Assembly (NCBI GenBank): GCA_000403335.2
Contig: KE159629.1
Location: forward strand, 516,437 to 574,609
DNA length: 58,173 nucleotides
Source: Lachnospiraceae bacterium MD335
Lineage (GTDB): Bacteria > Bacillota > Clostridia > Lachnospirales > Lachnospiraceae
Direction: 5' to 3'
Part shown: positions 8,223 through 16,467 of the stretch, one piece after another
How the letters are laid out: each line of letters begins with the position of its first letter
How positions within the stretch are numbered: the stretch's first letter is position 1
Notes under the pieces: model-generated
Told to the model about the DNA's origin: nothing
The model's input: the letters and a program-made list of their open reading frames with translations, nothing else
Databases searched by the model: none
Made by a program: the position numbers and the translations under genes

Positions 8223-9125
8223 ATGGAAAAACAGATTTTTACCAATGATGTAATCCTTGCATGGCTGCAATACTACGCGAAAAACACGGAGATTGATTTG
8301 GAGCATGTAAAAATTATCGACATTACAAAGAAAAACAAGAACGTAATACCCACCGTCGAAGCACACAAAACCACGCTCGTCTTTACAAACGCCGGCATCG
8401 ATGACATCTTCTACCGTCTGTGGAATGTCGGTCTTGGGGAATGCGAAGTATGGTACAACGAAGGCTCCGACCCGTCCGGTGCGATTTTACATAATTATGT
8501 AAAGGAAATGATTGACCGCGGAATCAATGCCTCCGCCGGAATGCTGATTCTCAATCCCAATGCGCGCAACACGGCAAAAATCGGACTGAGCAATGAGCTG
8601 TTGCAACGCGGTTCCATCCAATATGTCGGAAGTGAAATCCGCTCCATTATTTTAAGTAAAATGGCAGTTGCTCCGCAGGATGACATCTGTGTGATTGGCG
8701 GCGAAAGCATTGCAATCGAAGCTGCCCTGATTGCAGCGGAAGGCTCTGTAATCGCTGTGGAATACAGCCGTGCCGACCGCTCTACCCTTGAGGACAATGT
8801 ATCCCATTTCGACCTGCACAACATCAAAATCATTGATCATGTTGATGAGGAGACAATGGCAGACTGCCCTGTCCCTTCACTCGTATTTTTGGTGGCATCG
8901 GCAAGTACCAATCAGGAGCTTGCTTATCTGACAAAAATAAACCCCAATATCAGCGTCGTCATTTATACGCTCGATTTCAGGGCGGCCGCATCGCTTCCCG
9001 ACACGCTGCGCAGCTTGGGGCTTGCGGATATTGACACGATTCAGGTATCAGTTACAAAACTTGGCAGCAACAATACCTTTAAGAGTAATCCGGCGCCTTG
9101 GATTATCACGGCAAGAAGCCGCTGA
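8223..9125 (+). CDS. CbiT/CobL-like SAM-dependent methyltransferase-fold protein
   Basis: 300 residues from the ATG at 8223, chosen for AAAGGAGG 11 nt upstream and the promoter between this and an earlier in-frame ATG. The C-terminal 130 residues follow the precorrin-6B methyltransferase (decarboxylating) pattern: GSEIRSIILSKMAVAPQD before the Rossmann strand, IAIEAALIA, VIAVEYSRADRSTLEDN, and an end NPAPWIITARSR. The glycine motif is weak (CVIGGESIAIEA instead of DIGAGSGSVSIEA). The N-terminal half resembles a shrunken CbiE-type domain. No other cobalamin gene is in the window, so it may be a repurposed relative. Single-gene unit. Confidence 0.65.
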   Translation: MEKQIFTNDVILAWLQYYAKNTEIDLEHVKIIDITKKNKNVIPTVEAHKTTLVFTNAGIDDIFYRLWNVGLGECEVWYNEGSDPSGAILHNYVKEMIDRGINASAGMLILNPNARNTAKIGLSNELLQRGSIQYVGSEIRSIILSKMAVAPQDDICVIGGESIAIEAALIAAEGSVIAVEYSRADRSTLEDNVSHFDLHNIKIIDHVDEETMADCPVPSLVFLVASASTNQELAYLTKINPNISVVIYTLDFRAAASLPDTLRSLGLADIDTIQVSVTKLGSNNTFKSNPAPWIITARSR

Positions 9126-9203
9126 CTCTTTTTCCAATCTTAAAAATGCTTAGCATTTTATTTTAACAAATTACACTGCCAAAATTGTCTATTCAATAAA
9201 ATA

Positions 9204-9244
9204 AACCATGACAGTTCCTTATTAAGAAGAATTGTCATGGTTTT
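9204..9244. terminator. Bidirectional terminator
   Basis: Inverted repeat AACCATGACAGTTC / GAATTGTCATGGTT (one mismatch) between the convergent CbiT-like and metallo-beta-lactamase genes. On the - strand the run is TTTATTTTATT, on the + strand TTTTAAC. Confidence 0.75.
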
Positions 9245-9258
9245 AACATATAGTATTC

Positions 9259-10359
9259 CTATGGATTGCAGTTCTTGCACGGCACGAAGCCTTGTGCGAT
9301 AATCTCCTCTCTTGACAATGTGACTGTCTGTTTATTTTTCTCATTCATTTGTTTCACACTCACACAACCCGGCTCATGAAATTTTTTTGTGTTGGTGTTA
9401 CAGACATAAGTTCGGGCTTCCGGTAAATCCTTTTGTTCCTCCTGAATTGATGCTGACGCCGAAGAATTTGACGGTTCGCCTGCCGCCCATGTTGTTGACG
9501 GGCTGCAATTCCATGACAGCTGTGTTCCGTCACTGACCGCTATGATACTGCCCTGTTCATCAGTGCGGTAAACTTTTACTCCATTTGTCCGAAACAGGTT
9601 GAGCGTCTGCGCATGCGGATGCCCGTAGGAGTTCCCTTCACCACAACTGATAACAGCATACGAGGGCTCAACTGCACAAAAAAATGCTTCCGACGTTGAA
9701 GTCCTGCTTCCATGATGCCCCGCATGGTATACATCTGCCGAAAGGTCAATGCCATTTTCAAGCATCCCCTGCTCCGCATCCTCTCCTGCATCTCCGGCAA
9801 ACAAAAACCGATGGTCACCATTTTGAATAATCACCCCGACAGATGCGTCATTCGGGTTATCGTATTCCGCATTCGGCGCTATAATCGTTATCTCAGCCGT
9901 TCCAAAACTATATTTTGAACCGACCTTCGGTGTCGTTGCTTTTATCCGCTTGTTATCCAATGCCTGTATCAACTTCTGATATGTTTTGTTGTCCTTTTCA
10001 TAGTTTGATACAAAAACCTTATCTATTTCAAATTTCGTTATGACAACGGGTGCCCCGCCGATATGGTCTGCGTCGGGATGCGTAAGTATCAGATAGTCCA
10101 GTTTTTTCACATTTTGTTTTTGCAAATAATTCTGAATAGCCGTTCCCTTAGAGGTATCTCCGGCATCTATCAGCATAGCGTGTTCACCGCATGTAATCAG
10201 CGTGGAATCACCTTGTCCGACATCAATAAAATGTACCTCCATTTGATCCGTATCAGAAGCAGAGGATGTTGTAGTTGTGTTAAGACAAAATGCACCAACA
10301 ATGACTAATATGGTCAATATAGTGCCCGCCACCGTTTTGTGAATATTTTTTATGCCCAT
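9259..10359 (-). CDS. Secreted ComEC-like metallo-beta-lactamase-fold hydrolase with Cys tail
   Basis: 366 residues. An N-terminal hydrophobic segment (about 11-28) is a signal peptide or anchor. The main domain is a metallo-beta-lactamase fold of the ComEC/Rec2 C-terminal type: FIDVGQGDSTLI, the metal motif LTHPDADHIGG, FLFAGDAGEDAEQ and YHAGHHGSRTSTS. Family members outside ComEC are extracellular phosphodiesterases or nucleases. The last 55 residues (VCNTNTKKFHEPGCVSV ... FVPCKNCNP) match the Ada-type Cys-His metal-binding unit often found at the end of such secreted nucleases. A signal plus nuclease plus Cys unit suggests DNA scavenging; this is inference. Confidence 0.85.
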   Translation of the reverse strand: MGIKNIHKTVAGTILTILVIVGAFCLNTTTTSSASDTDQMEVHFIDVGQGDSTLITCGEHAMLIDAGDTSKGTAIQNYLQKQNVKKLDYLILTHPDADHIGGAPVVITKFEIDKVFVSNYEKDNKTYQKLIQALDNKRIKATTPKVGSKYSFGTAEITIIAPNAEYDNPNDASVGVIIQNGDHRFLFAGDAGEDAEQGMLENGIDLSADVYHAGHHGSRTSTSEAFFCAVEPSYAVISCGEGNSYGHPHAQTLNLFRTNGVKVYRTDEQGSIIAVSDGTQLSWNCSPSTTWAAGEPSNSSASASIQEEQKDLPEARTYVCNTNTKKFHEPGCVSVKQMNEKNKQTVTLSREEIIAQGFVPCKNCNP

Positions 10360-10722
10360 AAGAATGTCCTTTCATTTGTACTAATATTTCTACCGTATAT
10401 TTTACAACAAATGAGTCTTGTTTTCTACAAAATGGCAATAAGAAATTTAAAACTTATAAGTTCATTTTAGTAAATGAGCACAAGAAAAACACCTATTTCA
10501 AGGTGCGAATGTAAATGCCTGATTTTTTTGTGCGGAAATCTGTCTTTGTTTCTTCTTAAGTAGTTCCTGCAATAAAAAATCCGCTGCTACAGTGGCAACG
10601 TGTACCACAATAACAACGGAATTTTATCTTATGTACTTGGTCGTATATCCTGCTAAATTGTAAAATCTAATTTACCGAAAATAAATTAATATGCCAATTT
10701 AATTTTAACATAACGTAAATCC
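10360..10722. other. Intergenic stretch with hairpins
   Basis: No gene seen. It holds the terminator of the PH-domain gene (10570-10623), a small hairpin CACCT / AGGTG near 10490-10505 and AT-rich DNA with a short palindrome ACTTATAAGT. Confidence 0.5.
10570..10623 (-). terminator. Terminator of the PH-domain gene
   Basis: On the - strand an imperfect stem AAAATTCCGTTG...CAGCGGATTTT with an inner TGTGG/CCACT helix, followed by TTTTTTATT. Confidence 0.6.
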
Positions 10723-11100
10723 TTATTTTTGCAAAATATATGTAGCCAATAATTTATCTATTTCCCTTATGTTTACTTGTTTATTAAGATTAATCTTAAT
10801 TTTTCCAACTTTAGTCCATAATTCAACCTCCGAATTAACATCAAGCAGTTTTCCGCTATTTTCGGTCGAATACATTATTATAGACGAATAAGGAAGTGTA
10901 TATACTTCAACCTTTTTTCCCGTTATTCCTTGAGCATCTCTTACTATAAGGCGTCTATCCGTAAATATTGCTACATCTCGTATAGTTTTATATGCATACA
11001 TTGCTTTTTCATTAGTAACAAGCATGTCTTGTATGTCTTTTGGTATCTCGCAAGGAGCTGAAAAAGTCCAAATTGCATATTCTTGTAAATCATTTCCCAT
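10723..11100 (-). CDS. Bacterial PH-domain protein (YvbH-like)
   Basis: 125 residues, nearly all one domain. Order of strands IRDVAIFTDRRLIVRD, then VEVYTLPYSSIIMYSTEN, then VELWTKVGKIKINLNK and a final helix REIDKLLATYIL matches the bacterial pleckstrin-homology-like domain (PF08000). Function of these cytoplasmic proteins is unknown. Ribosome site GGAGAA at the start. It stands alone in AT-rich DNA with gaps on both sides, which may mean recent arrival. Confidence 0.8.
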   Translation of the reverse strand: MGNDLQEYAIWTFSAPCEIPKDIQDMLVTNEKAMYAYKTIRDVAIFTDRRLIVRDAQGITGKKVEVYTLPYSSIIMYSTENSGKLLDVNSEVELWTKVGKIKINLNKQVNIREIDKLLATYILQK

Positions 11101-11217
11101 TATATTTCTCCTTAGTTTATTATTGCAAATATTTATTCAATTTCTGTGTTTTTATTATTATCTCCTTTCTATTCTGATATATCATATTTTATCATAGTAC
11201 AACAAAATTGTCACTAA

Positions 11218-11361
11218 ATTTATCGCGATAAAATTGAAAAAATTGAAACAAAACTTTCCTTAATTTCTTCATTAGTTGCAAAAATATACCCTAAACAGGA
11301 TGAGGGATGGGATAATTGGGCGAGAAAATATAAAGACTACATCACACTATTCTACTTATTT
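11218..11361 (+). pseudogene. Possible gene remnant without start codon
   Basis: A frame with protein-like composition but no usable start ends at the TGA near 11361. Its end reads YPKQDEGWDNWARKYKDY then ITLFYLFEL. A TAA stop directly precedes the frame and no ribosome site is seen. It looks like the tail of a lost gene; I do not recognise the family. The rest of 11101-11590 is AT-rich with several GATATAGG-like repeats near 11510-11540 and no gene. Confidence 0.25.
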
Positions 11362-11604
11362 GAATTATGAGAATGTAGAAAAGGAGATGCGAGAGTGATA
11401 AGAAAGACTTAGAAAGGAAATGTAAACGAGTAAGTATTTACCTTTGTAATGAGTAGAAAACAGATTATTTTACCTATTTTCTTCTCATTTTGGAGGACAA
11501 GATATAGGAAGATATGCTATGATATAGGACATAGAGAGTTTATGAGGTCATGGAAAAACTTGAAAGCGTCGAAAAAACGAGGATATACCGAGATATAAGG
11601 AGTT

Positions 11605-12084
11605 ATGAGAAGTATGATAAAAATATTATTTATATGCCACGGCAATATCTGCCGCAGCACAATGGCAGAAAGCATTATGACATATTTGGTAAAGGAACAT
11701 CGCCTCGAAGCTTCCTTTTCGATTGCCTCCGCTGCCACCAGCCGCGAAGAAATCGGAAATACGCCGCACTATGGCACTGTAGGAAAGCTGAGGGAAATGC
11801 ACATCCCACTTGTTCCCCACCGTGCCGTGCAAATGACTGCCAAAGACTACGACAGTTATGACTATCTAATCGGCATGGATACTGCAAATATCCGAAATAT
11901 GACAAGGATTGCAGGCGGCGACAAAGACAGTAAAATATATAAACTGCTCACTTTTACAAATAGCGGACGCGATGTGGCAGATCCGTGGTACACGGGTGAT
12001 TTTGAAGCTACCTACAAAGATGTTATGGCAGGCTGCACCGCGCTTTTAAAGCATATTTTAGCGCATGAATATGAGAAACTCTAA
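11605..12084 (+). CDS. Low-molecular-weight protein-tyrosine phosphatase
   Basis: 159 residues (start at 11605 or, with 11-nt spacing from AAGGAG, at 11614). P-loop FICHGNICRSTMAE gives the CX5RS active site, and VADPWYTGDF supplies the general-acid Asp-Pro. These enzymes dephosphorylate tyrosine, and in some bacteria arginine, phosphoproteins in the cytoplasm. No tyrosine kinase or capsule gene is nearby. It converges on the AAA gene with a 9-bp gap and no terminator. Confidence 0.95.
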   Translation: MRSMIKILFICHGNICRSTMAESIMTYLVKEHRLEASFSIASAATSREEIGNTPHYGTVGKLREMHIPLVPHRAVQMTAKDYDSYDYLIGMDTANIRNMTRIAGGDKDSKIYKLLTFTNSGRDVADPWYTGDFEATYKDVMAGCTALLKHILAHEYEKL

Positions 12085-12093
12085 CCCTCTGTT

Positions 12094-13206
12094 TTAGCCG
12101 GAAACCGCATAATGCAAGCTCTTTTCCCGTACTTTTTTTATTGTGAGGTATTCGGGTATGAGAGCCTTCATTCTGTTTACCAACTCGATTTCATAATCCT
12201 CATCATATGTAAATTTCAGCTTCTTTGCCGGAATGAATGCATATTGGTTTTGTATATCATACTCGCAGTCCTGCGTATAAAAATGAACGCTAATTACCTC
12301 ATGATAATTGTCTTCCGAAATATCTACCGTTTTTTGCTCTTGACTAAAAAAGTCAATTTCAACATCCTGCGCACCGATAACAACTTCATTTTCAAAATGA
12401 ACCGCCAAATCATATTTGTCGTGTACCAAATTCAAAATATTCAAATCCTGTATTGCCGTGTTAAAATGTTCTCCGCTGTTTACCTCAAGCACAATCGCCC
12501 TAAGGCAGTCATAATTTAAATCAACCTTCCTTGAAAATTCCACAATCGCATCTATCTCATCATAATATTCTTTCTCAAGCTTATCCATAAGATAACTTCT
12601 AATCTCTGCTTCTGACGGATAATCAAAACGAAAATGATAATGAAATCGTCCCGGGCGGTTTATAATGCAATCGTTTAAATGCCGAATCTCATTACATGTA
12701 ATGACAAATAACTTTTTCCCCTGTGAAATACCATCAAAAAGACCAAGCATCTCCGTCTGCGGCTCCGGCGCGCCCTCCGGCGGCTTTATTCCTCCGAAGG
12801 TCTTGTCAAACTCATCAAAAAGCAGCATCACTCTCTGATCCACCCCTGCAAGATACGATGCAATTCCTACAATATACTGATCTACCACCAGCACCGGAAT
12901 ACCCTGCCCTACTGCGCGCACCGCCAAAAGTCTCGCAAAAAGCGATTTTCCAATTCCTTTGTCACCGCTTAAAATCACGCCTAAATTCCGATCAAAGCGC
13001 TGATATGCCGCAATCACCTTGCGTGCCTTTTCAAGCTGTCCTCCATACACCTTCTCCTCATTCACCGCAATATCGGTATACTCCTCAAGATAAAATCCCG
13101 ACATCTTTGCAAACCGCACCATATAAGTCTTTGGCGGCAGCGCGTCAAACGTGCGCACCGTGTCATTGTAAATTTCCACCCTGTTTCCGATTTTAATTGC
13201 TTTCAT
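12094..13206 (-). CDS. AAA+ ATPase
   Basis: 370 residues from the ATG at 13206 (GGAGGG 9 nt upstream); an earlier in-frame start lies inside a terminator hairpin. Walker A GDKGIGKS (81-88), Walker B VMLLFDEFD (127-134), sensor 1 LFVITCNE and an arginine-finger-like INRPGRFHYHFRF. The N-terminal 75 residues and the last 120 (YDIQNQYAFIPAKKLKFTYD and following) are not AAA and probably hold the specificity. It resembles chaperone-like AAA proteins of phages and Firmicutes, but the client is unknown. Confidence 0.8.
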   Translation of the reverse strand: MKAIKIGNRVEIYNDTVRTFDALPPKTYMVRFAKMSGFYLEEYTDIAVNEEKVYGGQLEKARKVIAAYQRFDRNLGVILSGDKGIGKSLFARLLAVRAVGQGIPVLVVDQYIVGIASYLAGVDQRVMLLFDEFDKTFGGIKPPEGAPEPQTEMLGLFDGISQGKKLFVITCNEIRHLNDCIINRPGRFHYHFRFDYPSEAEIRSYLMDKLEKEYYDEIDAIVEFSRKVDLNYDCLRAIVLEVNSGEHFNTAIQDLNILNLVHDKYDLAVHFENEVVIGAQDVEIDFFSQEQKTVDISEDNYHEVISVHFYTQDCEYDIQNQYAFIPAKKLKFTYDEDYEIELVNRMKALIPEYLTIKKVREKSLHYAVSG

Positions 13207-13220
13207 ATTTAACACCCTCC

Positions 13221-13270
13221 AAAAAATAAAATCCTCTGAACGACACATCTTATGCGTCAATCAGAGGATA
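13221..13270 (-). terminator. Terminator of the LeuCD operon, just before the AAA gene
   Basis: On the - strand ATCCTCTGA ... TCAGAGGAT with an inner GAC/GTC helix, followed by TTTTATTTTTT. The T run ends directly at the GGAGGG ribosome site of the AAA gene. Confidence 0.75.
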
Positions 13271-13322
13271 CCTTATTTTTAAAGTTTTGTCATTGGATGC
13301 TTAATCCAAGCTTAGTACAATC

Positions 13323-14564
13323 CTACGGCACCACAATCTCCCCCGCAACCGCGCACGCTGCCGCGGACTTCGGCGAGGCAAGATAAATTTCTACCTTTGA
13401 CGTTCCCATACGTCCAAGGAAATTGCGGTTATTCGTTGCTACCACACGCTCGCCGTCCGTCAAAATGCCGCCGGTCCTGCCGCAGCACAGCCCGCAGCTT
13501 GGGTGCGTGATAATTGCTCCTGCTTCCGCCAAAACTGCCAAGGTGCCGTTTTGCGTGGCTTCCCTGTAAATCTTGCGGCTTGCAGGCGTTACGATCAGCT
13601 TCACAAACGGCGCAACTTTCTTTCCCTTTAAAATCTCTGCCGCCGCCATCAAATCTTCCAATCTTCCGTTCGTACACGAACCGATAAAAACCTGATCAAT
13701 TTTCGTTCCCGCAAGCTCCGAAACCGGTTTTATATTGTCCACATTCGACGGACACGCCATTACAGGCACAAAATCTTCTGCCTTATAATTCATCACCTGA
13801 CAATATACAGCGTCATCATCTCCCACCAAGTCTTTTTCTTTGTCCGTCAATACAATCCCGCAATACTCTGCCGTTTTCTCATCCGGTGTAAAAAGCGCAC
13901 ACTTTGCGCCCGCCTCAATCGCCATGTTGGACATGGACATTCTCGATGCCACGGACATCTCTTCTATGGTATCTCCGGAAAACTCGAGCGCCTTATAGGT
14001 CGCTCCGTCCGCACCCAAGTCCCCGATTAATTTCAGTATAATATCCTTTGCCATCACATTTTCGGGCAGCTTTCCCGTAATATGAACCTTAATCGTCTCC
14101 GGCACCCGAATCCAAAGCGTACCCGTCCCCAAAATGCTTGCCATTTCCGTATAACCGATGCCCGACGAAAACGCGCCCACGCAGCCGTATGTCGTCGTGT
14201 GGCTGTCCGTTCCGAACACAATATTTCCGGGTTTGACATAGCCTGCCTCCGTCATAAGCTGATGACAAATGCCGTCTGCGCGGTGAATGTTTTTCATGCC
14301 GTATTTTTTCACAAATTCATTTCCCGCCTTGAAGTGCCTTGTATCATCAACCTGGCTTGCAGGTACCAAATGATCGTAAATCAGAACCGCTTTATCCGGA
14401 TCCCAAAGCTTTTGAAATCCCATCTCCTCAAATTTTGACGCCACAAACGGAATAAAAATATCATGTATCATCACGCGGTCTACATTAACTGTCACGATTT
14501 CGCCCGGTTTTACATCTCTCCCGATATTATTTCTGATAATTTTCTCAATTACTGTTAAACCCAT
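13323..14564 (-). CDS. leuC: 3-isopropylmalate dehydratase-type large subunit (pair 1)
   Basis: 413 residues from the ATG at 14564 (AGGAGGG 7 nt upstream). Aconitase superfamily, short archaeal/clostridial LeuC type: GTDSHTTTYG, GSCTNGRLEDL with the first cluster Cys, and THPSCGLCCGRTGG with the other two, so a [4Fe-4S] site is complete. Such proteins isomerise hydroxy-diacids: isopropylmalate in leucine synthesis, homoaconitate, citraconate or dimethylmalate. Sequence alone does not settle the substrate. Here it follows its small subunit by 104 bp, which contain a hairpin, and precedes a terminator. Confidence 0.9.
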   Translation of the reverse strand: MGLTVIEKIIRNNIGRDVKPGEIVTVNVDRVMIHDIFIPFVASKFEEMGFQKLWDPDKAVLIYDHLVPASQVDDTRHFKAGNEFVKKYGMKNIHRADGICHQLMTEAGYVKPGNIVFGTDSHTTTYGCVGAFSSGIGYTEMASILGTGTLWIRVPETIKVHITGKLPENVMAKDIILKLIGDLGADGATYKALEFSGDTIEEMSVASRMSMSNMAIEAGAKCALFTPDEKTAEYCGIVLTDKEKDLVGDDDAVYCQVMNYKAEDFVPVMACPSNVDNIKPVSELAGTKIDQVFIGSCTNGRLEDLMAAAEILKGKKVAPFVKLIVTPASRKIYREATQNGTLAVLAEAGAIITHPSCGLCCGRTGGILTDGERVVATNNRNFLGRMGTSKVEIYLASPKSAAACAVAGEIVVP

Positions 14565-14601
14565 TGTTTCCCTCCTAAAAAATCCGTTCAACTTGCCGAA
14601 G

Positions 14602-14629
14602 AAAGAACGCCCGTCCTTTGGCGTTCTTT
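14602..14629 (-). terminator. Hairpin inside the LeuCD operon
   Basis: On the - strand AAAGAACGCC / GGCGTTCTTT, 10 bp, 8-nt loop, followed by CTTC. A second small hairpin AAACG/CGTTT lies beside it. The weak T run suggests partial termination or transcript processing between the leuD-type and leuC-type genes. Confidence 0.4.
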
Positions 14630-14668
14630 AAAAACGTTAGCGTTTCTTAATACATGTCTTTTATGCAC

Positions 14669-15157
14669 TTAGAAACGGTTACGTTTTTGCATCGCCTTTA
14701 CAAGCCCGCCTGCCTCAAGAATTTCCACAAGGTTTTGGGGCAGTGATGTAATCGGATATTTCATTCCTTTATGTTCAATTGCCTCGTTCATTGTAACCGT
14801 AATCTCATCGCCTTCGTTTACCGCATCGCGCAGCTTATCGTTCTCAATCAGCAACAGCCCGTTGTTGATAGCATTTCGAAAGAAAATGCGGGCAAATGAT
14901 TTTGCAATCACTGCTTTTACGCCAAGCGCCTTGATAATTTCCGGCGCCTGCTCTCTTGACGAACCGCAGCCGAAATTTTTTCCCGCAACAAGAATATCGC
15001 CCTCCTTAATTTGCGCCGCCAGACCGGGACGCAGGGGTGAAAACGCATAGGGCGCCATGTCATTGACCGTTTTTAACGCCAAATATTCCGTCGGAATAAT
15101 GATGTCCGTGTCAATATCATCGCCAAGCACCCATATTTTACCGCTGAAATTTTCCAT
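14669..15157 (-). CDS. leuD: 3-isopropylmalate dehydratase-type small subunit (pair 1)
   Basis: 162 residues. Swivel domain with the family marks DDIDTDIIIPTEYL at the N-terminus and GKNFGCGSSREQAPE, whose Ser and Arg bind substrate carboxyls. Length fits the short archaeal/clostridial LeuD rather than the about 200-residue enterobacterial form. Lies 20 bp after the second large-subunit gene and 104 bp before its probable partner. The substrate loop after IIIPTEYL reads ALKTVNDM and does not identify the substrate to me. Confidence 0.9.
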   Translation of the reverse strand: MENFSGKIWVLGDDIDTDIIIPTEYLALKTVNDMAPYAFSPLRPGLAAQIKEGDILVAGKNFGCGSSREQAPEIIKALGVKAVIAKSFARIFFRNAINNGLLLIENDKLRDAVNEGDEITVTMNEAIEHKGMKYPITSLPQNLVEILEAGGLVKAMQKRNRF

Positions 15158-15177
15158 TTTGAAACCCTAACCTTTCT

Positions 15178-16425
15178 TTATATCATATCCGCCGTGGCAA
15201 TCACGCCTTTGATTGCGGACGCCGTAACCGTAGCAGCCGACGCCAAATACACAAACGAATCCTTATGTCCGGCACGTCCTTTAAAGTTACGCGTACCGGT
15301 GCTGATTAACACCTCATTCTCTCCGATGACGCCCTGACAGCTTCCCCAACAGACGCTGCAGTTGGGGTTCATCACAATTGCACCCGCTTCCATAAAGGTA
15401 TCAATAATGCCCTCCGAAAGCGCCTGCTGATAAACTTTGGCACTTGCCGGAACCACCAAAAAACGCACAAGCGGGTGAACCTTCTTCCCCTGAATCAATT
15501 CCGCCCCGACACGCAAATCCTCAATCCGCCCATTGTTGCAGGAACCAAGAAACGCCTCGTCAATATGCGTGCCGACGCACTCCTTCGCATCTACCACACT
15601 GTCCACAAAATGCGGCTTTGCAACGATTGGCTTGATTGCGGAAAGGTCAATCTCATAAACATGCGCATACACGGCATCATCATCACTTGCAAAGCAGTGC
15701 TTCGGCTCTCTGCCGTGCGCCTTTAAATAATCAAGCGTAACCTCGTCAATCTCCATTAACGCCGTCTTTGCACCCGCCTCCACACAGAGGTTGCAGACAG
15801 CAATTCTATCGCTCATATTCAGCGTTTTCAGCCCTTCTCCTCCAAACTCCATTGCCATATAGTTTGCGCCGTTTGCACCAATCATTCCGATAATTGAGAG
15901 AATTAAATCCCGCGCATACACGCCGTCACGCAGTTTCCCTTTCAGATTAAAACGCAGGGTTTCGGGTACCAAAAGCCATGATTTTCCCGTGACCATTGCA
16001 TACAAATAGTCGGTACAACCGACACCCGTACCGAATGCCCCCACCGCGCCGTACGCACAGGTATGGCTGTCCGCACCGAATATCAGTTCCCCGCTTGTGA
16101 CATGGTTCTCCATCATCACCTGATGGCAGACACCCGCGCCCTCATAAAACCGGATACCGTGTTCCTTTGCAAAATCGCGCATCTTTTTGTGCGATGCCGC
16201 CGTCTTAACACTGTCGCAGGGCACATTATGGTCCATAATCCAAACAAGCTTGTTTACGTCCGCAATCCGCGGCTCCTTGAGCTGATTGTACATGTCAATT
16301 GTAAGATGCGTCGTTCCGTCATTGCTCATCAGACGGTCAAGCTCCACAGTATGAATGTCGCCCGCCTTGACTTCTTCCACACCTGCTGCCGCCGCGATAA
16401 TTTTTTCCGCCATTGTCATTCCCAT
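15178..16425 (-). CDS. 3-isopropylmalate dehydratase-type large subunit (pair 2)
   Basis: 415 residues. Same family as pair 1 but clearly diverged: FGADSHTCAYGAVG, LGSCNNGRIEDL and MNPNCSVCWGSCQG. All three cluster cysteines are kept. The ribosome site AGGAGG is 12 nt before the ATG. It is separated from its presumed small subunit upstream by a lipoprotein gene, an arrangement I do not know from leu operons. The two pairs probably act on different diacids, one perhaps in leucine synthesis; this is inference. Confidence 0.88.
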   Translation of the reverse strand: MGMTMAEKIIAAAAGVEEVKAGDIHTVELDRLMSNDGTTHLTIDMYNQLKEPRIADVNKLVWIMDHNVPCDSVKTAASHKKMRDFAKEHGIRFYEGAGVCHQVMMENHVTSGELIFGADSHTCAYGAVGAFGTGVGCTDYLYAMVTGKSWLLVPETLRFNLKGKLRDGVYARDLILSIIGMIGANGANYMAMEFGGEGLKTLNMSDRIAVCNLCVEAGAKTALMEIDEVTLDYLKAHGREPKHCFASDDDAVYAHVYEIDLSAIKPIVAKPHFVDSVVDAKECVGTHIDEAFLGSCNNGRIEDLRVGAELIQGKKVHPLVRFLVVPASAKVYQQALSEGIIDTFMEAGAIVMNPNCSVCWGSCQGVIGENEVLISTGTRNFKGRAGHKDSFVYLASAATVTASAIKGVIATADMI

Positions 16426-16467
16426 ATTTAACTATTCCTCCTAATTTGCTCTATTCCTATCCATCTG

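Noticed and set aside
12723-13196. 157-codon + strand frame opposite the AAA gene
   Set aside because: Pro/Ser/His-rich shadow of the - strand coding sequence.
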